DNA from: JAWKHR01 sp041394725
GTDB lineage: Bacteria > Acidobacteriota > Vicinamibacteria > Vicinamibacterales > SCN-69-37
Direction of reading: 5' to 3'
NCBI GenBank assembly: GCA_041394725.1
Contig: JAWKHR010000010.1
Span: forward strand, 1 to 64,000
DNA: 64,000 nt
Shown here: one piece after another, positions 36,280 through 44,859 of the stretch
Numbering within the stretch: the stretch's first letter is position 1
Layout: every line of letters begins with the position of its first letter
Translations under genes and position numbers: made by a program
The notes under the pieces: generated by a model
Seen by the model: the letters and a program-made list of their open reading frames with translations, nothing else
Told to the model about the DNA's origin: nothing
Databases searched by the model: none

Positions 36280-37988
36280 TGGCCCGGCGAGCCTCGCGTT
36301 CCTCGAAGCGCGCTCGCGCGGCCGCGGCCCGCGCGCCGAAGGGCGCCCGCGCCTCGACGCCCGCCCGCGCCTCGACGCCCGCCCGCCGCCGTCAGCCTGC
36401 CCCGAACGCCATTCACCCGGTGGACTTCGAGGTCTTCAAGAACCTCTTCCTCTCGATCGCCGAGGAGATGGGGGTGACGCTCTGCCGCACCGGCTTCTCG
36501 CCGAACATCAAGGAGCGGCTCGACTACTCGTGCGCGGTGTACGACCGCCGCGGCGACACCATCGCGCAGGGCGACCACATGCCCGTGCACCTGGGCGCGA
36601 TGCCGCTCTCGGTGCGCGCGGCGATCGACGCGACGCCGATGGCGCGGGGCGACGTCGTGATGCTGAACGACCCGTTCCGCGGCGGTACGCACCTGCCCGA
36701 CATCACGCTGGTCTCGCCGGTGTTCGTCGGCCGGGAGCGGGCGCCGGCGTTCTACGTCGCCAACCGCGCGCATCACTCCGACGTCGGCGGCATGACGCCC
36801 GGATCGATGCCGGTCGCGCGCGAGCTCTACCAGGAGGGGCTGATTCTGCCGCCCGTCCACCTCGTCCGCGGCGGCGAGGTCGTGCCCGACGTGATGGCGC
36901 TCGTGCTCGCCAACGTCCGCACACCCGACGAGCGCGAGGGCGACCTGACCGCGCAGGTCGCGGCCAACCGCGTGGCCGAGGCGCGCCTGCTCGACACGGT
37001 CCGCCGCTACGGCCGCCCGCGCACGCTGGCCTATGCCGCCGCGCTGCAGGACTACACCGAGCGCGTCATCCGCGCCGCCATTCGCGACATCCCGGACGGC
37101 CGCTACACGTTCGAGGACGCGCTCGACGACGACGGGTTCGGCGAGACGCACGTGCCGATCCGCGTGGCGATCACGATTGCGGGCGACCGGGCGACGCTCG
37201 ACTTCACCGGGTCGGCGCCGCAGGTGGAGGGCAGCGTCAATGCCAACTACGCGATGACGCTCTCGGCGTGCCTCTACGCGTTCCGCTGCCTGGCGCCCGG
37301 CGACGTGCTCTACAACGCGGGCGTCGCGCGCGCGCTCACCGTGGTGGCGCCCGAGGGCACGGTGGTCAACGCGCGCCGGCCCGCGGCGGTCGCCGGCGGC
37401 AACGTCGAGACCTCGCAGCGGATCACCGACGTCGTCCTGGGCGCGCTCGGCCGGGCGCTGCCGGACGTGATGCCGGCCGCCAGCCAGGGCACGATGAACA
37501 ACGTCACGCTCGGCGGCACGCACCCGGTGACCGGCCGCCGCTTCGCGTACTACGAGACGCTCGGCGGCGGGATGGGCGGCCGTCGCGGGCTGGCCGGCCT
37601 GAGCGGCGTGCACACGCACATGAGCAACACGCGCAACACGCCGGTCGAGGCGATCGAGGTCTACCTGCCCGTGCGCGTGCGCCAGTACGCGTTGCGGGCC
37701 GGCAGCGGAGGGGACGGCGCCGCGCCGGGCGGCGACGGCCTCGTGCGCGAGTACGAGATGCTGGCGCCGATGACGGTCACGCTGCTCTCCGAGCGCCGGC
37801 GCGGCGCGCCCTACGGCGCGCGCGGCGGCCAGCCGGGCGCCTCGGGGCGCAACACGCTCGTGCACCACGGGGAGGAGCGGTCGCTGCCGGGCAAGGTCGA
37901 GCTGCGCGTCCGCCCCGGCGATCGCCTCCGGATCGAGACGCCGGGGGGCGGCGGCTACGGCCGCGCGCCGGCGCGAAAGGACGAGTGA
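36279..37988 (+). CDS. hyuB: HyuB-type hydantoinase/oxoprolinase subunit
   Basis: 569 residues. Residues about 1-42 are a basic Arg/Ala/Pro-rich extension with an internal repeat (GARASTPARASTPAR) not usual for HyuB. The conserved domain starts at HPVDFEVFKNLFLSIAEEMG and includes CRTGFSPNIKERLDYSCAVY, ARGDVVMLNDPFRGGTHLPD and SDVGGMTPGSMP, all characteristic of hydantoinase B. Near the C-terminus GGGYGR is the usual family ending. Overlaps hyuA and the MFS gene by a few bases each. Confidence 0.9.
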   Translation: MARRASRSSKRARAAAARAPKGARASTPARASTPARRRQPAPNAIHPVDFEVFKNLFLSIAEEMGVTLCRTGFSPNIKERLDYSCAVYDRRGDTIAQGDHMPVHLGAMPLSVRAAIDATPMARGDVVMLNDPFRGGTHLPDITLVSPVFVGRERAPAFYVANRAHHSDVGGMTPGSMPVARELYQEGLILPPVHLVRGGEVVPDVMALVLANVRTPDEREGDLTAQVAANRVAEARLLDTVRRYGRPRTLAYAAALQDYTERVIRAAIRDIPDGRYTFEDALDDDGFGETHVPIRVAITIAGDRATLDFTGSAPQVEGSVNANYAMTLSACLYAFRCLAPGDVLYNAGVARALTVVAPEGTVVNARRPAAVAGGNVETSQRITDVVLGALGRALPDVMPAASQGTMNNVTLGGTHPVTGRRFAYYETLGGGMGGRRGLAGLSGVHTHMSNTRNTPVEAIEVYLPVRVRQYALRAGSGGDGAAPGGDGLVREYEMLAPMTVTLLSERRRGAPYGARGGQPGASGRNTLVHHGEERSLPGKVELRVRPGDRLRIETPGGGGYGRAPARKDE

Positions 37989-39211
37989 TGTTCGAGTTCT
38001 GGCAGCGGGCGGATCGGACGGCCCGGCGCGCGCTCCTCGCCGCGTCGCTCGGGTGGATGCTCGACGCGTTCGACGTCATGCTCTACGCGCTCGTCCTCTC
38101 GTCCGTCCGCAGCGACCTGAACCTCTCCGGCGAGGTCGCCGGCGGCCTCCAGTCGCTGACGCTCCTCGCCTCGGCGGCGGGCGGCCTCGCCTTCGGCGTC
38201 ATCGCGGATCGCTGGGGCCGGACGCGCGCCTTGATGATGAGCGTGCTCATCTACTCGGTCTTCACCGCGGCCTGCGGCTTCGCGCAGACCGCGCTGCAGC
38301 TCGCCGTGTTCCGCGTCTTCCTCGGCATCGGCATGGGCGGCGAGTGGGCGAGCGGCGCCGCGCTCGTCTCCGAGACCTGGCGCGGCGAAGACCGCGGCAA
38401 GGCGATGGGGCTGATGCAGAGCTCGTGGGCCATCGGCTACGCGCTCGCCGCGCTCGTCGCCTGGCTCGTGCAGGACGTCCTCGGCCTCGGCTGGCGCGCC
38501 GTGTTCTTCGCCGGCGTGGTCCCCGCGCTCTACGCGTGGTGGGTGCGCCGGCGCGTCGAGGAGCCCGAGATGTGGCGCGCCGCGCGCGCCACGCCGCAGA
38601 CGACCTCGCTCGGCCAGGTGCTCGGCGGCCCGATGCTGGGCGTGACGATCGCGGTGACCCTCATGAACGCCTCGACGATGTTCGCGTGGTGGGGGTTCAA
38701 CACGTGGGTGCCGTCCTACCTCCAGCAGCCCGTCGACGTGGGTGGCGTCGGCCTGTCGTCGTCGGCGATGAGCTTCTTCGTCATCGCGATGCAGGTCGGC
38801 ATGTGGTTCGGGTACGTCACGTTCGGCTTCGTGAGCGACCGCATCGGCCGCAAGCGCACCTACGTCGGCTACCTCCTGCTGGCCGCGGTGTTCGTCCTGG
38901 CCTACACCTCGACGCGCAATCCGGCCGCGCTGCTCGCGCTCGGGCCGGTCACCGCGTTCTTCGCGACCGGGTACTTCAGCGGCTTCGGTGCGGTCACGGC
39001 CGAGCTGTACCCCACGGCGGTCCGCGCCACGGCACAGGGGCTGACCTACAACATCGGTCGCGTGGCGAGCGCGGCCGCGCCGTACGTGGTCGGGGGACTC
39101 ACCGCCACGCAGGGCTACGGCGCCGCGCTGTCGATTGCCTCGGCCGCGTTCGTGGTGGCCGCGCTGTTCTGGGTGTTCATCCCGGAGACGCGCGGCCGGG
39201 CGATGGCCTGA
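37988..39211 (+). CDS. MFS transporter of the metabolite:H+ symporter type
   Basis: 407 residues, twelve predicted helices. The motif between helices 2 and 3, GVIADRWGRTRALM, and its repeat in the second half, GFVSDRIGRKRTYV, are the MFS A-motifs; LGIGMGGEWASGAALVSE matches sugar/acid symporters. ATG 37988 overlaps the hyuB stop (ATGA). Given the operon, it probably imports the cyclic-amide substrate of HyuAB or a related acid. This is inference from position. Confidence 0.88.
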   Translation: MFEFWQRADRTARRALLAASLGWMLDAFDVMLYALVLSSVRSDLNLSGEVAGGLQSLTLLASAAGGLAFGVIADRWGRTRALMMSVLIYSVFTAACGFAQTALQLAVFRVFLGIGMGGEWASGAALVSETWRGEDRGKAMGLMQSSWAIGYALAALVAWLVQDVLGLGWRAVFFAGVVPALYAWWVRRRVEEPEMWRAARATPQTTSLGQVLGGPMLGVTIAVTLMNASTMFAWWGFNTWVPSYLQQPVDVGGVGLSSSAMSFFVIAMQVGMWFGYVTFGFVSDRIGRKRTYVGYLLLAAVFVLAYTSTRNPAALLALGPVTAFFATGYFSGFGAVTAELYPTAVRATAQGLTYNIGRVASAAAPYVVGGLTATQGYGAALSIASAAFVVAALFWVFIPETRGRAMA

Positions 39212-39212
39212 G

Positions 39213-39779
39213 ATGTCGCGCCGGCTTCCCCGTGCGGCGCTTCTCGCCGTGCTCGCCGCGGCGCACGGCGGCTGCCTGGTCGCGTCCGTCAACCCGTTCT
39301 ACGACGACCACGCGCTGACCTTCGACGAGCGGCTGCTGGGCGCGTGGCAGAGCGAGGACGACGGCCTCACGGTGACCGTCGAGCGCAGCGAGTGGCGCTC
39401 GTACCGCCTCACCTACCACGTCCCGATCGAGGACGGCGTGCTCACCGGCTATCTCTTCACCGTGGACGACGCGATCTGGATCGATCTCACGCCGGTCCGC
39501 GGGCGCGACCTCGGCTCGTTCGTGCTGCCGCTGCATCGCGTCGCGCGCGTGCGCGTGGAGGATGGCGCCCTCGTCGTGCGTCCGCTGTCGTTCGACGCGC
39601 TCTCGAAGGCGGTGGCCGACGGCCGCCTGCCTGCCGCGCTCCTGGCCACGACCGTCGAGCACGACCGCGTGGTGTTCGGCGCCGCGTCCGAGGCGCTGGT
39701 GCGGTGGCTGGCCTCGCTCGGCGCCGACGACCCGGCGTTCGCGCCGGAGGTCCGGCTCACCCGCCCGGGCGGCGGGTGA
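39213..39779 (+). CDS. Putative lipoprotein of unknown function
   Basis: 188 residues from ATG 39213, one base after the MFS stop codon. The signal ends with a lipobox-like AHGGC-LVAS (Cys near residue 21). The mature part is a beta-rich small domain (LLGAWQSEDDGLTVTVERSE) that starts like many acidobacterial proteins with an 'L-x-G-x-W' lipocalin-like opening. It may be the last gene of the hyu operon but shows no functional link. Its end overlaps the convergent gene by 23 bases. Confidence 0.7.
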   Translation: MSRRLPRAALLAVLAAAHGGCLVASVNPFYDDHALTFDERLLGAWQSEDDGLTVTVERSEWRSYRLTYHVPIEDGVLTGYLFTVDDAIWIDLTPVRGRDLGSFVLPLHRVARVRVEDGALVVRPLSFDALSKAVADGRLPAALLATTVEHDRVVFGAASEALVRWLASLGADDPAFAPEVRLTRPGGG

Positions 39780-39987
39780 TCTGCGTGACCATCCCCATCA
39801 CGTAGTGCAGCGTCACGCGATCGCCCTCGGCGAGGTCGCGCGGCACCGACTCCTGTCCGACGCGGGCGTGCCGCAGTTCCTGGTCGGGATCCTCCGGGTC
39901 GAGGAAGAAGACGTCGAGCGAGAGCTGCCCGTGGACCGAGATGGGCGACATCCGCTGGATGATGCCCTCGCGCGTGCCCTTCAGCAT
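39757..39987 (-). CDS. Small conserved-looking hypothetical protein
   Basis: 76 residues from ATG 39987, with AAAGGTGA upstream at good spacing. The sequence (MLKGTREGIIQRMSPISVHG, LDVFFLDPEDPDQELRHARV) has a soluble, mixed alpha/beta composition and ends with VTLHYVMGMVTQITRR. It lies 7 bases downstream of the PQQ-propeller gene on the same strand and overlaps the convergent lipoprotein gene, so it probably belongs to the former's transcript. Family not recognised. Confidence 0.6.
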   Translation of the reverse strand: MLKGTREGIIQRMSPISVHGQLSLDVFFLDPEDPDQELRHARVGQESVPRDLAEGDRVTLHYVMGMVTQITRRPGG

Positions 39988-39994
39988 CGGACCG

Positions 39995-41308
39995 TCACCT
40001 TTCCCGGCGGATGTCGTAGACGTGCAGGGCGTCCTGTTCGCGCAGGTAGAGCCGCCCGTGGGCGATGACCGGGTGCGGCCAGCTGGGCTGCCGGACGTCC
40101 GGAATCTCGAAGCGGCTCTTCAGCACGTACTGCCGTGGATTCGCCTCGATGAGCGCCATTGTGCCGTCTTCGTACCGGAAGTACAAGTGGCCGTCGGCCG
40201 CGGCGACCGCCGCCGATCCCGTGCCGGCACCGCGCATCTGGCCCCAGCACGACCGGCCCGTCGCGATCTCCACGCACACGGGAAACCCGTTGCGCAGCCC
40301 GTGCCCGCCGTAGAGGAAGCCGTCCACCAGCACCACGCCGCCGTGGTGGTTCTCCACGCGGTCCAGGAAGTACTGCTCGGTCGCGGCGACGCGGTTCTCG
40401 GCCGCGGGCGCCAAACGCAGCAGCGCCGACCCGGCGCCGTAGCTCGACGACCCGAAGACGAGGTCGCCGCTCACCACCGGCGTCGTGATGTTCGCCGTGC
40501 CGTTGGCCACGCGGTCGTACCCCCACATGAACCAGCCGTCGCTCGCGCGCACGCTGACCAGGCCCCGGCCCATCAGCTGCACGTACTGCTTCACGCCGCC
40601 ACCGTTCGAGACGACGATCGACGCGTAGCCGGCACCGTCGCGGCCCTCGCGGCCGAACGACGGGATCGTCGCGCGCCAGACCTCGCGCCCCGTCGCGGCC
40701 TCGAGCGCGACCATCCCCGCGCGCGGCCCGCCCGGAGTGACGACCACGCGGTCGCCGTCCACGAGCGGCGACTCGGAGAAGTGCCAGCTCGACATCATCC
40801 GGCCGCCGAACTCGCGCGGCAGGCTCTTGCGCCACGCGACCCGGCCGGTCGACGTCTCGAGCGAGACGAGATCGCCCGACGTCGTGACCACGAACAGGCG
40901 GTCGCCCGCCACCGTCGGCGTGCTGCGCGGCCCCGAGTAGTCCGCCTGCAGCCGATCGCCCACGCGCGTGGCCCACACCTCACGCCCGTCGGCGTCGTCG
41001 AGCGCGATGACGAACTGGCCGCCCGACCGGTCGCCCATCGTGTAGACGCGCCCGCCGGCGACCGCCACGCTCGACAGGCCGATGCCGAGGCCCGATCCCG
41101 TCCAGACCTTCGGCGGGCCGCCCTCGGGCCAGCTCGCCAGGAGGCCGGTCTCCGTGGAGACCCCGTCGCGCCGGGGGCCGCGCCACTGCGGCCAGTCCTC
41201 GCCCGACTGGGCGGCCGGCTGGCGGGCGGCGACCGATCCCGACGCCGCGCCCGACAACAGCAACGCGAGGCCGGCGACGATGAGCGCATTCGGACGCGGG
41301 GCGGGCAT
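39995..41308 (-). CDS. Exported PQQ-like beta-propeller protein
   Basis: 437 residues from ATG 41308, with GGAG seven bases upstream. Signal peptide about 1-29. After EDWPQWRGPRRDGVSTETGL (an opening shared by outer-membrane PQQ-like propellers) come repeated blade signatures: VIALDDADGREVWATRV, LVSLETSTGRVAWRK and VALEAATGREVWRATI. The fold is that of BamB/PQQ-dehydrogenase propellers, but no PQQ-binding or catalytic residues for a dehydrogenase are evident. Probably a periplasmic scaffold. Divergent from the gene at 41352, 43 bases apart. Confidence 0.85.
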   Translation of the reverse strand: MPAPRPNALIVAGLALLLSGAASGSVAARQPAAQSGEDWPQWRGPRRDGVSTETGLLASWPEGGPPKVWTGSGLGIGLSSVAVAGGRVYTMGDRSGGQFVIALDDADGREVWATRVGDRLQADYSGPRSTPTVAGDRLFVVTTSGDLVSLETSTGRVAWRKSLPREFGGRMMSSWHFSESPLVDGDRVVVTPGGPRAGMVALEAATGREVWRATIPSFGREGRDGAGYASIVVSNGGGVKQYVQLMGRGLVSVRASDGWFMWGYDRVANGTANITTPVVSGDLVFGSSSYGAGSALLRLAPAAENRVAATEQYFLDRVENHHGGVVLVDGFLYGGHGLRNGFPVCVEIATGRSCWGQMRGAGTGSAAVAAADGHLYFRYEDGTMALIEANPRQYVLKSRFEIPDVRQPSWPHPVIAHGRLYLREQDALHVYDIRRER

Positions 41309-41351
41309 GCAACTCCTCCGGGTTTGGCTATTATCGAATGAGGGGGTCCGA

Positions 41352-42212
41352 GTGTTCAGACGATACACGCGCCGTTTGGTTCGCGCGATCGCGGTGGCGT
41401 CCGGCCTGCTGCTGGCCATGCCCGGCGGCCGGCCGATCGAGGCACGCGGCCAGACGCCCGCCGCGGCCCAGGCTCCCGCGCCGGCGCAGGCCGTCCTGCC
41501 GGCCGCCGAGCAGATCGTCAGGCGCCACATCGAAGCCATCGGTGGCGCCGACGCCTTCCGGAAGATCCAGTCCATGCACCTGGTCGGCCGGGTCGACATG
41601 CCCACCCAGGGGATCAGCGGGCCGGTGGACATCGTCGCCGCGCGGCCGGATCGGATGCGGCTGCGAACGACGCTCGAGGGCATCGGCGAGATCGACCAGG
41701 GCTTCGACGGCACGCATGGCTGGGAAGTGAACCCGCTCGTCGGGCCGTCGCTCAAGGACGGCCGCGAGCTCGACGAGCTCAAGGACGATGCGTGGTTCGA
41801 CAGCCAGCTCTACGGCAGCGAGTTCGTCGCCGCGATGGAGACCGTCGGTCGCGAGGTGTTCGATTCGCACGACGCCTACCGGGTCCGGCTGACGCTCAAG
41901 TCGGGCCGTGAGGTCTTCGAGCTGTTCGACGTCCAGACGGGGTTCGTCATCGGCAGCGAGAGCCGGCGCATGACGTCGATGGGCGTGGTGCCGACGGTCG
42001 CGATGCTGCGCGACTACAAGACGTTCGGCGCGATCAAGCAGCCCACGACGCTCGTGCAGCGGGCGCTCGGCCTCGAGCAGCTGATTCACGTCACGACGAT
42101 CGAGTTCGACGGCGTGGCCGCCAGCGCGTTCGATCCGCCGCCCGCCGTCAAGGCGCTCATCAAGGCGGCCGGCGTCCCGCGACACGCGGGCGGCCGGCCG
42201 GCGGGCTCCTGA
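41352..42212 (+). CDS. Exported LolA-like/outer-membrane lipoprotein-sorting-like protein
   Basis: 286 residues from GTG 41352, with GAGGGGG upstream. Signal peptide about 1-35, then EQIVRRHIEAIGGADAFRKI, the common opening of acidobacterial proteins with a LolA-like half-barrel, followed by long antiparallel strands (VDIVAARPDRMRLRTTLEGI, GFDGTHGWEV). A lipid or hydrophobic-ligand role is suggested by the fold. It is immediately followed by the S41 peptidase gene (2-base gap), probably one operon. Confidence 0.7.
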   Translation: MFRRYTRRLVRAIAVASGLLLAMPGGRPIEARGQTPAAAQAPAPAQAVLPAAEQIVRRHIEAIGGADAFRKIQSMHLVGRVDMPTQGISGPVDIVAARPDRMRLRTTLEGIGEIDQGFDGTHGWEVNPLVGPSLKDGRELDELKDDAWFDSQLYGSEFVAAMETVGREVFDSHDAYRVRLTLKSGREVFELFDVQTGFVIGSESRRMTSMGVVPTVAMLRDYKTFGAIKQPTTLVQRALGLEQLIHVTTIEFDGVAASAFDPPPAVKALIKAAGVPRHAGGRPAGS

Positions 42213-42214
42213 TC

Positions 42215-43600
42215 GTGCCCGCGTCCCGGCACGGGCGGCAACCGCGCGTCGTCGCGGCGCTGGCAGTCGTTGCCGCGGCGTGGGTCGTCCTTCCGGTGCG
42301 GGCGCCGGTCCGGGCCCTGGCCAGGACACCGGTGGACGTGTCCGCGCCGACCCGGACGCCGGCGCAGGCGCGGGCGGCTGAGCCCGCGTGGCGGACGCTG
42401 GCGCTGGCGGCGTTCGACGACACCTGGTCCACGATCAACGACACCTTCTACGATCCTTCGTTCGGCGGCGTGGACTGGGCCGCGCTGCGCGGCGAGTACC
42501 GCGCGCGCGCCCTGCAGGCGCCGGATCCGGAGGCCGTGCGCACGATCATCCGCGAGATGATCGCGCGGCTGGGGCGGTCGCACTTCGCGCTGCTGTCGTC
42601 GGCGCCGGAAGAAGAGGACGTACTGCCCGGGCCGGCGCTCGTGCCGATCGACGTGCGCGCCGGCGCCGCGGGCATGCTCGTCACGCGCGTCCGGGACGTG
42701 GACGCGGCGAGGGTCCAGACGGGTGACGTCCTCGTGCGGATCGACGGCCGGGACGTGGACGACGTCCCGGGCGGCCACACGCCGGAGGCGCGCCGGGCGC
42801 GGCTCGAGGCGTGGCGCGACGTCAACCGCCGCCTGCATGGCGCGGTCGGATCGACCGCGCGGCTCGAGGTGCGCGGTCCGGACGGCCGGCCGCGCGAGGT
42901 CGGCGCCACGCGCGTCAACGAGTCGGGCCAGACCGTCCGGTTCGGGAACCTGCCGGCGCTCACCGTGCGCGTGGACACGCGCGAGGTGCGAACGCCCGAG
43001 GGCCGGCGCGTCGGCGTGATCGGCTTCAACATCTGGATGGCGGCGATCAACGGACCCGTGGCGCGCGCCATGGATACCTACCGCGACGCGGCCGGCCTCG
43101 TCATCGACCTGCGCGGCAATCCCGGCGGGCTGGCCGAGATGATCCGCGGGATTGCCGGCCACCTGCTGGACGAGCCCGTGGTCCTCGGGCGGATGCAGAC
43201 CCGGGCGGCGCCGCTGACGTTCACCGCGAACCCGCGGCGAGCGACCGCGGACGGCCGGCTGGTGGACCCGTACGACGGGCCGGTGGCGATCCTGGTGGAC
43301 GCGCTGACGGCCAGCGCCTCGGAGTGCTTCGCGGGGGCACTCCAGAGCCTGGGCCGCGTCCATGTCGTCGGGCGACGGACGATGGGGCAGGCGCTGCCGG
43401 CCGTGACGCGGCGGCTGCCCAACGGCGACGCGCTGATGTACGCCATCGGCGACTTCGTCACGGCCACCGGGGTGGCGCTCGAGGGCGATGGCGTCCAGCC
43501 GGACGAGGTGGTGGCCCTCACGCCGGAGGGGCTGGCCGGGGGGCAGGACCCGGACCTGATGGCCGCCCTGCGCTGGATCGACGCGAAATCCGGCCGGTAG
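42215..43600 (+). CDS. S41-family C-terminal-processing peptidase-like protein
   Basis: 461 residues from GTG 42215. The signal/anchor is about 1-25. A tail-protease N-terminal region (STINDTFYDPSFGGVDWAAL) is followed by a PDZ-like segment (DAARVQTGDVLVRIDGRDVD) and the peptidase core: GLVIDLRGNPGG, then ALTASASECFAGALQ with the candidate nucleophile Ser, then GRRTMGQALP. In classical CtpA the last motif is GKG-like with a catalytic Lys; here the position is Gln, so the mechanism may be of the tricorn type or altered. It ends in the same operon as the LolA-like gene. Confidence 0.85.
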   Translation: MPASRHGRQPRVVAALAVVAAAWVVLPVRAPVRALARTPVDVSAPTRTPAQARAAEPAWRTLALAAFDDTWSTINDTFYDPSFGGVDWAALRGEYRARALQAPDPEAVRTIIREMIARLGRSHFALLSSAPEEEDVLPGPALVPIDVRAGAAGMLVTRVRDVDAARVQTGDVLVRIDGRDVDDVPGGHTPEARRARLEAWRDVNRRLHGAVGSTARLEVRGPDGRPREVGATRVNESGQTVRFGNLPALTVRVDTREVRTPEGRRVGVIGFNIWMAAINGPVARAMDTYRDAAGLVIDLRGNPGGLAEMIRGIAGHLLDEPVVLGRMQTRAAPLTFTANPRRATADGRLVDPYDGPVAILVDALTASASECFAGALQSLGRVHVVGRRTMGQALPAVTRRLPNGDALMYAIGDFVTATGVALEGDGVQPDEVVALTPEGLAGGQDPDLMAALRWIDAKSGR

Positions 43601-43608
43601 AAAGGGCC

Positions 43609-43638
43609 TTGCCCTGGCCGGCGGCTTGTTGCTATGCT
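43609..43638 (+). promoter_or_regulatory. Possible promoter and structured leader for the zinc-ribbon gene
   Basis: TTGCCC (43609-43614) and TATGCT (43633-43638) are 18 bases apart. The leader downstream has an inverted repeat GTGACCC (43642-43648) with GGGTCAC (43675-43681). It also has a seven-codon frame ATG...TGA at 43768-43791 whose stop abuts the gene start at 43792. The 43601-43791 gap holds no other gene. Confidence 0.35.
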
Positions 43639-43791
43639 CCAGTGACCCGCAAGAACGCACTTCCTTCCGCGTCGGGGTCACGCGTGTACGGCCTCGAGAG
43701 AAGCGCACCCGCTGCCCGCACCCGTCTCCGGGGCCGGCCGTCGGTTGAGCGCGGAGAAGCGAATCGGATGAAGTCCCGTCGGGAGAACTGA

Positions 43792-44832
43792 ATGGAGCAG
43801 CGCCCGCTGCGTCTCGGCGACATCGTGGACGACTACTGTCCACGCGAACGACGCATTACAAACCACGCCATTGTCGCCGTCGTTGGCCAGGATATTAAGC
43901 AGACCCGCTGCACGACGTGCGATTCGGAGCACGTCTACAAGCAGGCCAAGGTGCCCAGGCGCCGGAAAGCCGCGCCCACCGCGTTCGACCAGGTGCTCGC
44001 CGAGGTGACCGGCGGCGCGGCCGGCGCGGCCAGGCCCGCCGAGCCCGCGAGGACTGCTGCCGCGGTTCCGGAACCGGACGCGCCGGACGAGATGGACGAG
44101 GCCGAGGCCGACGCCGAGTCCGGTCGCGCGGCGCCAGCCGAACCGGTGGAGGCCCCGCCGGTCGCGGCCCGCGCGGCCGCCCGTGCCGAGCGCGTCGAGG
44201 CCGCCCGTGCCGAGCGCGTCGAGGCCGCCCCTGCCGGGCGTGCCGCACCCTCCCGCGCCGCCCGCGGCGAGCGAGTCGAGGCCGCCCGTGCCGAGCGAGT
44301 CGAGGCGGCCCGCGGCGAGCGAGTCGAGGCGGCCCGTGCCGAGCGCGTCGAGGCCGCCCGTGCCGAGCGAGTCGAGGCGGCCGGCGCTGATTCACCCGAG
44401 GCGCACGCGAACGACGACGAGCAGGGCACCTGGTTCACGCATCGCCGGCTGATTCGCGCGACGCTGCCCCGCGTCGAGGGCGAGGAGCCGCCGCCCCGGC
44501 CGATTCCCGAATTCACCATGCACCAGATCCAGTCCCGCGGCGGCGGTGGCGGACGCGGACGCGGCGGCCACGGCTGGCGCGGCAACGGCAGCCACGGCGG
44601 CCACGGCCACCACGGCAACGGGTCTCCCGGCAACGTGGACGGCAACCGCCAGCACGGATCGCGCCACGCGCGCCCGCCCGTGGACGGCAACACGGCGAAT
44701 CCGGGCCAGGGTCACGGGCACAGCCACGGTCAGGGACAGGCTCAGGGACAGGGACAGGGACCGGGGCAGGGGCAGGGACAGGGCCGCAAGTCGCGCCGCC
44801 GCCGGCGGCACAAGCGGCCGCGGCAGCAGTAA
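43792..44832 (+). CDS. Zinc-ribbon protein with repeat region and Arg/Gly/His/Gln-rich disordered tail
   Basis: 346 residues, GGGAG eight bases upstream. Residues 1-57 form a small ordered domain: LRLGDIVDDYCPRERRITNH, then QTRCTTCDSEHVYKQAKVPR with C16, C40 and C43 plus histidines as probable zinc ligands. Residues about 125-195 are an eight-residue repeat (AARAERVE) encoded by a 24-base array. A short ordered patch (WFTHRRLIRATLPRVEGEEP) follows. The C-terminal 90 residues are RG-, HG- and QG-rich and end RRRRRHKRPRQQ, typical of RNA-binding disordered tails. I infer an RNA-binding role; no family is recognised. fabI follows after 27 bases. Confidence 0.75.
   Translation: MEQRPLRLGDIVDDYCPRERRITNHAIVAVVGQDIKQTRCTTCDSEHVYKQAKVPRRRKAAPTAFDQVLAEVTGGAAGAARPAEPARTAAAVPEPDAPDEMDEAEADAESGRAAPAEPVEAPPVAARAAARAERVEAARAERVEAAPAGRAAPSRAARGERVEAARAERVEAARGERVEAARAERVEAARAERVEAAGADSPEAHANDDEQGTWFTHRRLIRATLPRVEGEEPPPRPIPEFTMHQIQSRGGGGGRGRGGHGWRGNGSHGGHGHHGNGSPGNVDGNRQHGSRHARPPVDGNTANPGQGHGHSHGQGQAQGQGQGPGQGQGQGRKSRRRRRHKRPRQQ
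44186..44390. repeat. 24-base tandem repeat inside the zinc-ribbon gene
   Basis: Unit GAGCGAGTCGAGGCGGCCCG + TGCC, eight or nine copies with GAGCGC/GAGCGA and GTGCC/GCGGC variants and one diverged stretch near 44240. It keeps the coding frame because the unit is a multiple of three. Confidence 0.85.
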
Positions 44833-44859
44833 TCCCACCGGAGAGGCGTCGCAGCATCG

